A DNA stretch of 64,000 bases from NCBI RefSeq assembly GCF_900156165.1, contig NZ_FTMY01000002.1, forward strand, positions 372,001 through 436,000, written 5' to 3'. Source of the DNA: Pseudacidovorax sp. RU35E (GTDB taxonomy: Bacteria > Pseudomonadota > Gammaproteobacteria > Burkholderiales > Burkholderiaceae_C). The position numbers and the translations under genes are program-made. The notes under the pieces are model-generated. The model had not been told where the DNA came from and ran no database searches. It saw only the letters and a program-made list of their open reading frames with translations. Shown piece by piece: positions 38,348-48,784 of the stretch (position 1 is its first letter; the number at the start of each line of letters is the position of its first letter).

Positions 38348-39214
38348 TCACCCGAATCGCAGCGCCATCACGCCGCAGACCACCACGGCGGTGCCGAGGG
38401 CGCGCTGCCGGCCGAAGCGCTCCCGCAGCCACAGAGTGCCGATGAGCGCGGCGAAAAGCACCGAGGTCTCGCGCAGTGCCGCCACCACGGCCACCGGCGC
38501 CCGCGTCATGGCCCAGAGCGCGATGCCATAGCTGGCCAGCGAGGCCGCCGTGCCCAGCCACGCCACGCCCAGTCGGCCCCGCATGTAGGCGAGAGCATCA
38601 CGCCGCCCCTGCGGGCCGCGCCGCCACAGCACCAGCAGCATGAAGGGCAGGCCATCGAAGACGAAGAGCAGGGCGACGTAGGCGGCGGCGTTGCCGCTGG
38701 CCCGCACGCCGAGGCCGTCGATCACGGTATAGAGCGCAATGATGCAGGCATTGGCCAGCGCGAAACCCAGGGCCTTGCCGCGGTGCCCTGACGTGTGCAG
38801 ATGACCGGGTGAAAGACCGAGCGTGAGCACGCCCGCACAGCTGCCGGCCACACCGAACCACGCGAGCCCCGAGAGACGCTCGCCCATCACGGCAAGGCTG
38901 CTGAGGGCCACCAGCAGTGGCGCGCTGCCGCGCATCACCGGATAGGCCAGCCCCAGGTCACCGTGCTTGTATGCGCCGGCCAGGGCCACGTAGTAGCCCA
39001 CATGGATCACCACCGAGGCCGCCAGATAAGGCCACGAAGCCGCGGCCGGCAGGCCAGTGAAGGCCAGGATGGGCAACGCGATGAACAGTCCAAGACTGTG
39101 GATCAGCGCCGTGTCCAGCGACTTGTCCGGCGCCGACTTGATGAGCGCATTCCAGCTGGCATGGAGCACCGCGCCGAACAGCACGGCCAGCGCGACAGGG
39201 CCCGTCAGCGTCAT
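38348..39214 (-). CDS. EamA/DMT-type membrane protein of the phosphonate cluster
   Basis: A 288-residue protein with about ten transmembrane helices in two EamA halves (for example GPVALAVLFGAVLHASWNALI, YPVMRGSAPLLVALSSLAVMGE and VVAALRETSVLFAALIGTLWL). EamA proteins are drug/metabolite transporters. A DUF6/EamA clade is specifically associated with phosphonate operons of Burkholderiales, and the location fits: its start overlaps the stop of the PhnZ-like gene (ATGA). It could import or export a phosphonate or its product; the substrate is not established. Confidence 0.82.
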   Translation of the reverse strand: MTLTGPVALAVLFGAVLHASWNALIKSAPDKSLDTALIHSLGLFIALPILAFTGLPAAASWPYLAASVVIHVGYYVALAGAYKHGDLGLAYPVMRGSAPLLVALSSLAVMGERLSGLAWFGVAGSCAGVLTLGLSPGHLHTSGHRGKALGFALANACIIALYTVIDGLGVRASGNAAAYVALLFVFDGLPFMLLVLWRRGPQGRRDALAYMRGRLGVAWLGTAASLASYGIALWAMTRAPVAVVAALRETSVLFAALIGTLWLRERFGRQRALGTAVVVCGVMALRFG

Positions 39215-39765
39215 GCGTCCGTGGCCAGCATGCAGCGACGCGCGCGCGCCAAGTAGTGCGGCAGGTCGGGGGTGGCAAGGTCGGCCTGTTTGGCCGTGTC
39301 GTCCCACAGCCGCAGGCGGATCGCCTCCTGGGCGTGCGGGCGCTGCATGAAGCGCATGGCTTCTTCGTCGGTGAATACGCCGCCCTGCAGAACCAGGCTG
39401 CGCTTGGAGTCGTCCGAGAGGGCGGCCCAGTAGTCCGGGCGGGTCGCGCACAGATAGCGCTTGGCATCGACGTGCCAGGCGATGGCGTCGAGGACCCGAT
39501 CCTGAAAGAGCCCGCGGAGGAAGGGGAGGGCGTGGAACTGGTGCCGGTCGTCGATGCCGCGCAGCGTGGGCGTCTCGCCTTGGTCGTTGAGCAGATGGCC
39601 GATGTCGTGCAGCAGGGCGGCCGTGACGAGCGCGTCGTCGGCACCGTCCTGCTCGGCCAGCCAAGCGCTCTGCAGCGCATGTTCCAACTGGGTCACGGGC
39701 TCGCCGCTGTACTGCTCGGCGCCGCGGCGCGCGAAGAGGTTCTCGATGTCGTGCAGGATCAACAT
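39211..39765 (-). CDS. phnZ: PhnZ-like HD-domain mixed-valent di-iron oxygenase
   Basis: A 184-residue HD-domain protein. The PhnZ latch Y19-S-G-E22 and the QLEHALQ segment (H29) precede LLHDIGHL (H53, D54, H57). H75, H98 and D156 complete a ligand set that aligns with PhnZ at a constant offset of about five residues (from memory of the PhnZ structure: Y24, E27, H34, H58, D59, H62, H80, H104, D161). PhnZ cleaves the C-P bond of (R)-2-amino-1-hydroxyethylphosphonate to glycine and phosphate; TmpB does the same for the trimethylated analogue. No PhnY/TmpA-type hydroxylase gene is in the window. The ATG at 39765 gives the PhnZ length. It lies 8 bases after the GntR gene. Confidence 0.85.
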   Translation of the reverse strand: MLILHDIENLFARRGAEQYSGEPVTQLEHALQSAWLAEQDGADDALVTAALLHDIGHLLNDQGETPTLRGIDDRHQFHALPFLRGLFQDRVLDAIAWHVDAKRYLCATRPDYWAALSDDSKRSLVLQGGVFTDEEAMRFMQRPHAQEAIRLRLWDDTAKQADLATPDLPHYLARARRCMLATDA

Positions 39766-39773
39766 GGCGAGCC

Positions 39774-40511
39774 TCACGGCGTGGCGACCGAGGCAGCATT
39801 GCTGCCCGTGGTCGAACCGCGCTGCTTCTCCCAATTCAGGCGCGTGCGCTCGCGGCTATTCATCACATGCTGGTACATGGCCTGGCCCGCGGCATCCGGG
39901 TCACCTGAGGCGATGGCCTTGAGGATGGCGCGATGCTCGCGGGAGTAGGCGGCCATCGATTCGTTGGTCAGGTTCTGCCGGCGGAACAGCGACAGCTCGT
40001 TCACCAGCTTGCGGTAGGTGGCCACCAGCTTGGCATTGCCGGCCAGCTCCAGCAGGCGGTCGTGGAAGGCGAGGTTGAAGCGGTGGTAGTCCTTGGCATC
40101 GCCCGCCTTCACCGCCTGGTCCATGGCCTCGACCAGCTGCCGCAGCTCGCGTACCTGGGCGGGGGTCGCTGTCTCGGCCAGTTTGCGGCCTACGTACAGG
40201 TCCATCACGGCACGCACCTCGAAGATCTCCAGCGCCTCCTCGATGGGCACGTCGCGCACAAAGACGCCGCGGTTCTTTTCGGTGCGCACCAGGCCGCCTT
40301 CCTCCAGCATGCGGAAGGCCTCGCGCACCGGCCCGCGGGAGACGCCCAACTGGTCGGCCAGCGTGGCCTCGGTGAGCTTGGCGCCCGGGCCAAGCTCACC
40401 GTCCAGGATCATGCGTTCGATCTCTGCCTGCACCACATTCGCCAGCGAATGGCACTGAAGCTGTGCGATGACGGGATGGGGAGAGACCTTCTTGGCAGGG
40501 GCGGCAGGCAT
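39774..40511 (-). CDS. phnR: GntR-family (FadR/FCD) regulator of phosphonate use
   Basis: A 245-residue repressor or activator. The N-terminal winged helix covers about 25-95 (LTEATLADQLGVSRGPVREAFRMLEEGGLV). An FCD ligand domain occupies 100-225 with the usual acidic and histidine metal-site residues (FNLAFHDRLLELAGN, SREHRAILKAI, MYQHVMN). Position between catabolic and transport genes matches the GntR clade tied to AEP degradation in Burkholderiales. It is divergent from the ABC transporter genes, so it likely controls both directions from the 158-base gap and senses AEP or a breakdown product; the ligand is not known. Confidence 0.88.
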   Translation of the reverse strand: MPAAPAKKVSPHPVIAQLQCHSLANVVQAEIERMILDGELGPGAKLTEATLADQLGVSRGPVREAFRMLEEGGLVRTEKNRGVFVRDVPIEEALEIFEVRAVMDLYVGRKLAETATPAQVRELRQLVEAMDQAVKAGDAKDYHRFNLAFHDRLLELAGNAKLVATYRKLVNELSLFRRQNLTNESMAAYSREHRAILKAIASGDPDAAGQAMYQHVMNSRERTRLNWEKQRGSTTGSNAASVATP

Positions 40512-40534
40512 GGCGCGATGGTAGGTTCGAGAGC

Positions 40535-40570
40535 GTAGATTGTCTACGATCTACAAATAACAATAGACAA
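40535..40570. promoter_or_regulatory. Candidate operator for the GntR regulator
   Basis: Two overlapping inverted repeats in the divergent gap: GTAGAT (40535-40540) with ATCTAC (40549-40554), and TTGTCTA (40540-40546) with TAGACAA (40564-40570). The region is AT-rich in a GC-rich setting and midway between the two start codons. TTGT..ACAA symmetry resembles sites of FadR-type GntR proteins. No other palindromes of this quality are in the gap. Confidence 0.6.
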
Positions 40571-40669
40571 AGAGGTGGAGCAGGCCCCGATTTTGCTTGG
40601 CGACCGTGTCACGAAGATGTCGTTTCGCGGCGGCACATTCGCCCGGTCATTTCATCGAGGAGCCTGCCC

Positions 40670-41707
40670 ATGCACTTTTCCGTCAAGACCATTGCCACCG
40701 CCCTCATCGGCCTGGCCGCCACCGGCGCGGCCTTCGCGCAGAAGACCCAGCTGACGGTCTACACCGCGCTGGAGACCGACCAGCTCAAGGCCTACCAGAG
40801 CGCCTTCAACAAGGTCGAGCCCGACATCGAGATCAAGTGGGTGCGCGACTCCACCGGCGTGATCACCGCCAAGCTGCTGGCCGAGAAGGCCAATCCGCAG
40901 GCCGATGTGGTGTGGGGCGTGGCCGCCTCCAGCATGGCGCTGTTCGACAAGCAGGGCATGCTCGAGCCCTATGCGCCGCTGAACCTGGACGCAGTGATGC
41001 CGCAGTACCGCGACAAGAAGAACCCGCCCGCCTGGGTCGGCATGGACGTGTTCGGTGCCGTCGTGTGCTTCAACACAGTCGAGGCCAAGAAGAAGAACAT
41101 CCCTGTCCCCACCACCTGGAAGGAACTCACCAAGCCCGAGTACAAGGGCCAGGTGGTGATGCCCAACCCCGCCTCGTCCGGCACCGGCTACTTCGACGTG
41201 GCGGCCTGGCTGCAACTGTGGGGCGACGACGCCGGCAAGGGCGGCGGCTGGAAGTACATGGACGCGCTGCACGAGAACATCGCCCAGTACACGCACTCCG
41301 GCTCCAAGCCCTGCAACATGGCGGCCTCCGGTGAGTACGTGGCGGGCATCTCCTTCGAATACCGCGGCTACACCAACAAGGCCAAGGGCGCGCCCATCGA
41401 GCTGGTGTTCCCCAAGGAGGGCCTGGGTTGGGACTTGGAGGCCGTCGGCATCTACAAGGGCACGAAGAAGCTGGACGCTGCCAAGAAGCTGGCGAACTGG
41501 GCAACGTCCAAGGACGCCATGCTGCTGTACGGCAAGAACTTCGCGCTCACCGCACAGCCGGGCGTGGCGCCCAAGCTGGCCGGCATCCCGGACGACTACG
41601 AGGCCCGCCTGATCAAGATGGATTTCGACAAGTCCGCCGCCAACCGCGAGCGCACTCTGGCCGAGTGGACGCGCCGCTACGACGCCAAGAGCGAGGCGAA
41701 GAAGTGA
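40670..41707 (+). CDS. phnS: 2-aminoethylphosphonate-type ABC transporter, substrate-binding protein
   Basis: A 345-residue periplasmic binding protein. The signal peptide (about 1-23, [16 protein letters not shown]) is cleaved before [19 protein letters not shown]. The fold is the iron/polyamine-like type 2 binding protein family used by AEP transporters (PhnS2/AepX group): [46 protein letters not shown] and [20 protein letters not shown]. Ligand identity (AEP) is inferred from family and cluster. GAGGAG eight bases upstream. It ends in a one-base overlap with the ATPase gene. Confidence 0.88.
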   Translation: MHFSVKTIATALIGLAATGAAFAQKTQLTVYTALETDQLKAYQSAFNKVEPDIEIKWVRDSTGVITAKLLAEKANPQADVVWGVAASSMALFDKQGMLEPYAPLNLDAVMPQYRDKKNPPAWVGMDVFGAVVCFNTVEAKKKNIPVPTTWKELTKPEYKGQVVMPNPASSGTGYFDVAAWLQLWGDDAGKGGGWKYMDALHENIAQYTHSGSKPCNMAASGEYVAGISFEYRGYTNKAKGAPIELVFPKEGLGWDLEAVGIYKGTKKLDAAKKLANWATSKDAMLLYGKNFALTAQPGVAPKLAGIPDDYEARLIKMDFDKSAANRERTLAEWTRRYDAKSEAKK

Positions 41708-42873
41708 TGACCGCGCCGGCGCATGCCTATGCGGCCGACCGCAGCGTGGGTGCTGCGCCGGCGCCGCTGTCCCTGGTCGAAAGCGTGCCTCAGCCCGACT
41801 ACCTGCGGTTGCAGGGCGTGCACAAGCGCTTCGGCGCATTCACGGCGCTGGAGTCCATCGACCTGACCATTCCGCAGGGCGAGCTGGTGTGCTTTCTGGG
41901 CCCCTCGGGCTGCGGCAAGACCACCTTGCTGCGCATCATCGCGGGGCTGGAAGTGCAGACGGGCGGCCAGCTTTGGCAGAGCGGCACCGACATCTCGCGC
42001 CTGCCGCCGGCCCAGCGCGACTACGGCATCGTCTTCCAGTCCTATGCGCTCTTTCCCAACCTGAGCATCGCGGACAACGTGGCCTACGGGCTGGTCAACC
42101 AGCGGCGCCCGCGCAAGGACATCGCCGCGCGTGTCGATGAGTTGCTGCAGCTCGTGGGCCTGCCCGGCAGCCGCGGCAAGTACCCGGCGCAGATGTCGGG
42201 CGGCCAGCAGCAACGGGTGGCGCTGGCGCGCGCACTGGCCGCCTCGCCGGGCCTGCTGTTGCTGGACGAGCCGCTGTCGGCGCTCGACGCCATCGTGCGG
42301 GTGCACCTGCGCAACGAGATCCGTGCGCTGCAGCGGCGGCTGGGCGTCACCACCATCATGGTGACGCACGACCAGGAAGAGGCACTGTCCATCGCCGACC
42401 GCATCGTGGTGATGAACCACGGCGTGATCGAGCAGGTGGGCACGCCGCTGCAGGTCTACCGCGAGCCCGCGACGCCCTTCGTGGCCGAGTTCGTCGGCAA
42501 GGTCAACCGGCTGCCCGCCGTGGCCGAGGGCGGGCGCTGGTTCCATTGCGGCGACCGACGTTGGCAGGTCGAGCCCGGCCATGGTGCGGAGTACCGCGCG
42601 GGCCGCGAGGTGATGCTCTACCTGCGTCCGGAAGACCGCGCGATGACCGGCTTCGATGCCGACCATCCGGGCCTGTGCACGGGCACGGTGGCGCACATCG
42701 AGTTCCTCGGTGGCAACTGCCTGGCCGAGCTGGTGGTGGAGGGGCTGCCCGAGCCGCTGCAGCTGCAGTTCTCGCTCAACCAGATGGACGAGTTCGGCGT
42801 GCAGCAGGGCCGTCGGTTGCGCTTCGCGCTGCGGCTGGACCGTCTGCGCGCCTTCCCCGCAGCGGAGGCCTGA
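41707..42873 (+). CDS. phnT: Phosphonate ABC transporter ATP-binding protein
   Basis: A 388-residue ATPase. Walker [10 protein letters not shown] is near residues 65-73, the Q-loop at FQSYALFPN, the signature [15 protein letters not shown], Walker [13 protein letters not shown] and the H-loop [11 protein letters not shown]-terminal TOBE-like domain (from about 290, [20 protein letters not shown]) is typical of the CysA/MalK group. It powers uptake through the fused permease encoded two bases downstream. The start overlaps the binding-protein stop (TGATG). Confidence 0.9.
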   Translation: MTAPAHAYAADRSVGAAPAPLSLVESVPQPDYLRLQGVHKRFGAFTALESIDLTIPQGELVCFLGPSGCGKTTLLRIIAGLEVQTGGQLWQSGTDISRLPPAQRDYGIVFQSYALFPNLSIADNVAYGLVNQRRPRKDIAARVDELLQLVGLPGSRGKYPAQMSGGQQQRVALARALAASPGLLLLDEPLSALDAIVRVHLRNEIRALQRRLGVTTIMVTHDQEEALSIADRIVVMNHGVIEQVGTPLQVYREPATPFVAEFVGKVNRLPAVAEGGRWFHCGDRRWQVEPGHGAEYRAGREVMLYLRPEDRAMTGFDADHPGLCTGTVAHIEFLGGNCLAELVVEGLPEPLQLQFSLNQMDEFGVQQGRRLRFALRLDRLRAFPAAEA

Positions 42874-42875
42874 CC

Positions 42876-44576
<1,701 letters not shown>

Positions 44577-44595
44577 GCCAAGGGGATTCCCACGA

Positions 44596-45729
44596 ATGAG
44601 CAACACCCATTTCGACCTGATCGTGGTCGGTGCCGGCATCGTCGGCCTGGCCCATGCCTATACCGCTGCACGGCGCGGCCTCAAGGTCTGCGTGATCGAG
44701 AAGGACGCCGCCTGCATCGGTGCGTCCATCCGCAACTTCGGCTTCGTGACTGTGACGGGGCAGGGCGCCGGCGACACCTGGCGCCGCGCGCGGCGCGCAC
44801 GCGAGGTGTGGGGCGAAGTGGCGCCGCAGGCGGGCATCGAGGTCGTCCACCAGGGGCTCTACCTCACGGCCTTCCGCGACAAGGCGCTGGCGGTGCTGGA
44901 GCAATTCATGGACACCGAGATGGCCGAAGGCTGCGAGTTGCTGGACGTGGCCGAGGCCGCACGGCGTGCACCGACGCTGCGGCTGGACGGGCCCGAAGGC
45001 CCGGCCCGGGCGGTCCTCTACAGCCCGCACGAGGCGCGCGTGGAGTCGCGCACCGCCATCGGCCTGCTGGCGGCCTGGCTGGCCGAGGCGCACGGCGTGG
45101 TCTTCCGCTTCAGCGAACAGGTGCTGGAGGTGGCCACGCCGCGCGTGCGCACCGCCCGCGCCACGCTGCACGCCCAGCGCGTGGCCGTCTGCACCAACAT
45201 CGAACTGAACGGCCTGTTTGCCGAGCGGCTGGCGCCGCATCGCCTGCAGCTGTGCCAGTTGCACATGCTGCGGGTGCGCCCGCCGGAGGGCTTCAAGCTG
45301 CCCGGCTCGGTCATGGCCGACCTGAGCCTGGTGCGCTACCACGGCTACAGCAAGCTGCCGGCGGCGCAGGCGCTACGGGCCCAGCTGGAGGCGGAGGAGG
45401 GCGAGTCGCTGGCCCACGGCATCCACCTGATCGTGGTGCAGAGCGCCGACGGCTCGTTGGTGGTGGGGGACTCCCACCACTACGGCCCGGTGCTCGAACC
45501 CTTCGCCGACACGCAGGTCGACGCGCTGATGCTGCGTCACATGCAGGAGGCGCTGCACCTGCCCGACTACACCGTCACCCAGCGCTGGGTGGGCACCTAT
45601 CCCTCGTCGCCCGACACCGACTGCCTGATCGACGCGCCGGACGATGCCACGCGCCTGGTGATCGTCACCAGCGGCACCGGTGCCAGCACGGCCTTCGGCA
45701 TCGCCGAAGAAGTCTTCGCCGGCTGGTAG
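44596..45729 (+). CDS. hpnW: FAD-dependent amine oxidoreductase of phosphonate clusters (HpnW/PbfD-like)
   Basis: A 377-residue DAO-family flavoprotein. The FAD-binding GAGIVG lies at 12-17 and IEKDAACIGASIRNFGFV follows the second strand of the Rossmann fold. SGTGASTAFGIAEEV near the C-terminus closes the FAD site. It matches the DAO clade associated with phosphonatase-like genes (TIGR03364, from memory). A member named PbfD has been reported to oxidise AEP and N-methyl-AEP to phosphonoacetaldehyde. Immediately followed by phnX with no phnW in the window, it is the likely source of the PhnX substrate. Confidence 0.85.
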   Translation: MSNTHFDLIVVGAGIVGLAHAYTAARRGLKVCVIEKDAACIGASIRNFGFVTVTGQGAGDTWRRARRAREVWGEVAPQAGIEVVHQGLYLTAFRDKALAVLEQFMDTEMAEGCELLDVAEAARRAPTLRLDGPEGPARAVLYSPHEARVESRTAIGLLAAWLAEAHGVVFRFSEQVLEVATPRVRTARATLHAQRVAVCTNIELNGLFAERLAPHRLQLCQLHMLRVRPPEGFKLPGSVMADLSLVRYHGYSKLPAAQALRAQLEAEEGESLAHGIHLIVVQSADGSLVVGDSHHYGPVLEPFADTQVDALMLRHMQEALHLPDYTVTQRWVGTYPSSPDTDCLIDAPDDATRLVIVTSGTGASTAFGIAEEVFAGW

Positions 45730-45749
45730 GCCGACCCACCGCATATCAC

Positions 45750-46568
45750 ATGACTGACCCGCAAAAACTCCAGGCCGTCGTCTTCGACTGGGCCGGCACC
45801 ATCATCGACTTCGGCTCCTGCGCGCCCATGGGCGCCTTCGTGCGCCTGTTCGAGCGCTACGGCATCGACCTCAGCATCGCCGAGGCGCGCGGTCCCATGG
45901 GCGTGGCCAAGTGGGACCACATCCATGCGCTGAGCCAGCTGCCACGCGTGGCGGCCCAATGGGAGGCGCGCTTCGGCCGCGGCTTCACGCGGGCCGACAT
46001 CGACGAGCTCTACGAGGTGTTCACGCCGATGAACGCGGCCGTGGTGCCCGACTTCTGCGACTTCGTCCCGGGCGCGCTCGACACCGTGGCCGCCGTGCGT
46101 GCGCGCGGCCTGCGCATCGGCTCCACCACCGGCTACAACCGGCCGATCATGGAGGTGGTGACGCCCATCGCCGCCAAGGGCGGTTATGTGCCGGATAACC
46201 TCGTCTGCGCGGGCGACCTGGCGGCCGGCCGGCCTTCGCCCTTGATGATGTACCGCTGCTTTGCCGACCTGGGCGTGTGGCCGGCCCATTCGGTGGTCAA
46301 GGTGGACGACACCGGCGTGGGCGTGCAGGAGGGCCTGAATGCCGGCACCTGGGCCGTGGGGCTGGCGATCAGCGGCAATGCAGCGGGTCTCACGCTGGCC
46401 GAGTGGCAGGCGCTCGATGCCGCCGGCCAGGCGCAGGTGCGCGCCCGTGCCACGGCCGAGTTGAAGAGCGCCGGGGCGCACTACGTGATCGACAGCGTGG
46501 CGGACCTGATGCCGGTGCTGGACGACATCGACGCGCGGATGGCGCGCGGCGAACGGCCGTCGGCCTGA
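45750..46568 (+). CDS. phnX: Phosphonoacetaldehyde hydrolase
   Basis: A 272-residue HAD-superfamily enzyme that cleaves the C-P bond of phosphonoacetaldehyde to acetaldehyde and phosphate. The nucleophile D13 lies in VVFDWAGT. The Schiff-base lysine unique to phosphonatases is K54 in GPMGVAKWDHIHAL. RIGSTTGYNRPIM and KVDDTGVGVQEGLNAGTW supply the remaining HAD motifs. It lies 20 bases after the oxidoreductase gene and is the last gene of the plus-strand transport-catabolism operon. Confidence 0.96.
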   Translation: MTDPQKLQAVVFDWAGTIIDFGSCAPMGAFVRLFERYGIDLSIAEARGPMGVAKWDHIHALSQLPRVAAQWEARFGRGFTRADIDELYEVFTPMNAAVVPDFCDFVPGALDTVAAVRARGLRIGSTTGYNRPIMEVVTPIAAKGGYVPDNLVCAGDLAAGRPSPLMMYRCFADLGVWPAHSVVKVDDTGVGVQEGLNAGTWAVGLAISGNAAGLTLAEWQALDAAGQAQVRARATAELKSAGAHYVIDSVADLMPVLDDIDARMARGERPSA

Positions 46569-46656
46569 ACCTTTGCCAGCGCGCGACGCGCGCCTGTCGT
46601 GCCGCCGCCGCGGCCATCCGCCTCGATACCCACTGGCCGCTGCCGCGATCCGAGCC

Positions 46657-47082
46657 TTAAGGCTCCGGCCGCCGCCAGAGCCAGATCAGCACGCAGGCCA
46701 TGGCGCCGATTCCTGCAGCGGCACCCCAGCGGGAGGGCGACAGCCAGATCAGCACGACGGCGCACACGGCCATGGCCGCTGCGGCGCTGCGCTTGGCCCG
46801 TCGGCTGACACGCCCGCCGGCGCGCCAGTTCAAGATCAGTGGCCCGAACAGCGGGTGCCTTTCCAGCCAGCCCGCGAGCCTGGGCGAACTGCGGGCGGCC
46901 GCCCAGGCGGCCAGCAGCACGAAGGGCGTGGTCGGCAGGCCCGGCAGGACGACACCGGCCACGGCCAGGGCCAACGCCACCACGGCCAGTGCCATCATCA
47001 GCCAGCGCGCCGGGCCGCGCAGGCGCCGAGGTGCCGCGTCCTGCGGCTGAACGGCGGGCGTTGGGGGCGGCGTGCGCTCCAC
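46657..47082 (-). CDS. DUF454 (YbaN-like) inner-membrane protein
   Basis: A 141-residue protein with about three transmembrane helices and the family signature GVVLPGLPTTPFVLLAAWAAARSSPRLAGWLERHPLFGPLI near residues 48-88. The start is taken as GTG at 47082, five bases after the ligase stop; ATG codons inside the first helix would remove part of the domain. The function of DUF454 proteins is unknown. Confidence 0.82.
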   Translation of the reverse strand: MERTPPPTPAVQPQDAAPRRLRGPARWLMMALAVVALALAVAGVVLPGLPTTPFVLLAAWAAARSSPRLAGWLERHPLFGPLILNWRAGGRVSRRAKRSAAAAMAVCAVVLIWLSPSRWGAAAGIGAMACVLIWLWRRPEP

Positions 47083-47087
47083 GTGAC

Positions 47088-47930
47088 TCAGCGATCCGTG
47101 CGCACGCGCATGAAGCGCGCAAAGCGCGGCACCCCCTGCGCCGTGAGGCCGTTGTAGCGGTAGGTGACCGTGCTGCCCACAGGCGGCGGATCGTCGCGCT
47201 GTGCATCGGTGAAGCCGCCGCCCAGTTTGAACACCACACCTTCGGGCGTGCGCACCTGCAGCGCGCCCATCCGGCCCGCATGCCGGCCCTGGCCCGGCAG
47301 GTGCGCGAGCACCACCGCCTCGGCATCGTCGTAGGGCTTGACCTTGAGAAGGTCCGCACTGCGGCCGGCGCCATAGAGCGAACTGCCTCGATGCAGCATC
47401 AGTCCTTCGCCGCCGGCCCGCACCGTGGCGTCGAGTTGCCGCCGGAGCGCCTCGGCCGTGGTGGCGCGTTCCTGCCGCACCGGTTCGAGCCAGGGGGTGG
47501 CCTCGACCGGCAGCAGCCGTTGCAGCACCTGCAGCCGGTGGTCGAAGTCGCCCGGTTCTGCGGGCAGGTCGAAGACCATGAAGCGCATGGCACGCCAGGC
47601 CGCATCGTCGGGCGCCTGGCTGCGCACCGTGCCCGAGGCATGCTCGAAGCGCCCGCGGCCGGCCCATAGCTCGCCATCCATGGGTTGCTGCGGCCAGCCG
47701 GCCGTGAACCATGCCGGCGCGGCAATGCGCTCGCCGCCGCGTGTCCACAGCGTCTGCCCGTCCCAGAAGCCGCGCACGCCGTCGTACTTCTCGCTGACCC
47801 AGTAGCCTTCCAGCGGCATGCCCGGGCGCCAGACCTCCGCCAGCATCAGCGCGGGCGGCGCGGCCCGGGCCGGCACGCTCAGCGCAAACGAAAGCGCCGT
47901 CAGCAGAAGACCGCGACGGCGCATGTTCAT
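47088..47930 (-). CDS. ligE: Exported minimal ATP-dependent DNA ligase (LigE type)
   Basis: A 280-residue ligase with an N-terminal signal peptide (residues about 4-24, RRRGLLLTALSFALSVPARA). The nucleotidyltransferase core has motif I SEKYDGVRGFWDG with the adenylated lysine K48, DGELWAGRGRFE (motif III), GEGLMLHRGSS (motif IV) and LLKVKPYDDAEAVV (motif V). A compact OB domain ends the protein (FKLGGGFTDAQRDDPPPVGS, VTYRYNGLT). Such LigE proteins are thought to act in the periplasm, perhaps on imported DNA. ATG at 47930 is chosen; GTG at 47933 and ATG at 47924 are equally possible. Confidence 0.88.
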   Translation of the reverse strand: MNMRRRGLLLTALSFALSVPARAAPPALMLAEVWRPGMPLEGYWVSEKYDGVRGFWDGQTLWTRGGERIAAPAWFTAGWPQQPMDGELWAGRGRFEHASGTVRSQAPDDAAWRAMRFMVFDLPAEPGDFDHRLQVLQRLLPVEATPWLEPVRQERATTAEALRRQLDATVRAGGEGLMLHRGSSLYGAGRSADLLKVKPYDDAEAVVLAHLPGQGRHAGRMGALQVRTPEGVVFKLGGGFTDAQRDDPPPVGSTVTYRYNGLTAQGVPRFARFMRVRTDR

Positions 47931-47952
47931 CACAAGGGAAAGAAAAAGTGGC

Positions 47953-48747
47953 TCAGCCTTCGGCCGGCTCGTCGATGCCGCCGACCACGTTGCTGAAGCC
48001 GCCGTCCACGTAGGTGATCTCGGCCGTCACGCCACCAGCCAGGTCGGACAGCAGGAAGGCCGCCACATTGCCCACGTCGTCGATGGTCACGTTGCGGCGA
48101 ATGGGCGAGACGGCCGCCACGGCAGGCAGCAGCTTGCCGAATCCCTTGATGCCGCTGGCCGCCAGCGTCTTGATGGGGCCGGCGCTGATGCCGTTGACGC
48201 GCACGCCCTTGGGGCCCAGCGAGCCAGCCAGGTAGCGCACCGAGGCTTCCAGGCTGGCCTTGGCCAGGCCCATGGTGTTGTAGTTGGGCACCACACGCAC
48301 GGCGCCCAGGTAGGTCAGGGTGAGCAGCGCTGCCTGGTCGTTGAGATAGGGAAGGGCGGCCTTGGCCATGGCCGGGAAGCTGTAGGCGCTGATGTCGTGC
48401 GCGATCTTGAACGCCTCGCGTGAGAGGCCTTCAAGGAAGTCGCCGGCGATGGCCTCGCGCGGCGCAAAGCCGATGCTGTGGACGAAGCCGTCGAACTTGG
48501 GCCAGGTCTGCGACAGGTCCTCGAACAGCTTGGCGATCTGGGCATCGTCGCCCACGTCGCAGTCGAAGACCAGCTTGGAGTCGAAGTCGGCAGCGAACTC
48601 GGTGATGCGGTCCTTGAAGCGCTCGCCCACGTAGCTGAAGGCGAGCTCGGCGCCTTGTGCATGGCAGGCCTTGGCGATGCCGTAGGCGATGGAACGATTG
48701 GAAAGGACGCCGGTGATCAGAAGTTTCTTGCCGCTGAGAAAGCCCAT
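47953..48747 (-). CDS. fabI: Enoyl-ACP reductase (NADH)
   Basis: A 264-residue SDR-type enzyme that performs the last step of each fatty acid elongation cycle and is the classical target of triclosan. It opens with [25 protein letters not shown], the FabI version of the Rossmann glycine motif. The catalytic Y-x6-K is visible in [13 protein letters not shown], and [18 protein letters not shown] follows. The ATG at 48747 is the standard family start. It is divergent from yejA with only 37 bases between start codons, so the promoters must overlap. Confidence 0.96.
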   Translation of the reverse strand: MGFLSGKKLLITGVLSNRSIAYGIAKACHAQGAELAFSYVGERFKDRITEFAADFDSKLVFDCDVGDDAQIAKLFEDLSQTWPKFDGFVHSIGFAPREAIAGDFLEGLSREAFKIAHDISAYSFPAMAKAALPYLNDQAALLTLTYLGAVRVVPNYNTMGLAKASLEASVRYLAGSLGPKGVRVNGISAGPIKTLAASGIKGFGKLLPAVAAVSPIRRNVTIDDVGNVAAFLLSDLAGGVTAEITYVDGGFSNVVGGIDEPAEG

Positions 48748-48784
48748 GGGTCTGCCTTGAGAAAAACTTGGGCAGAATTCTCGC

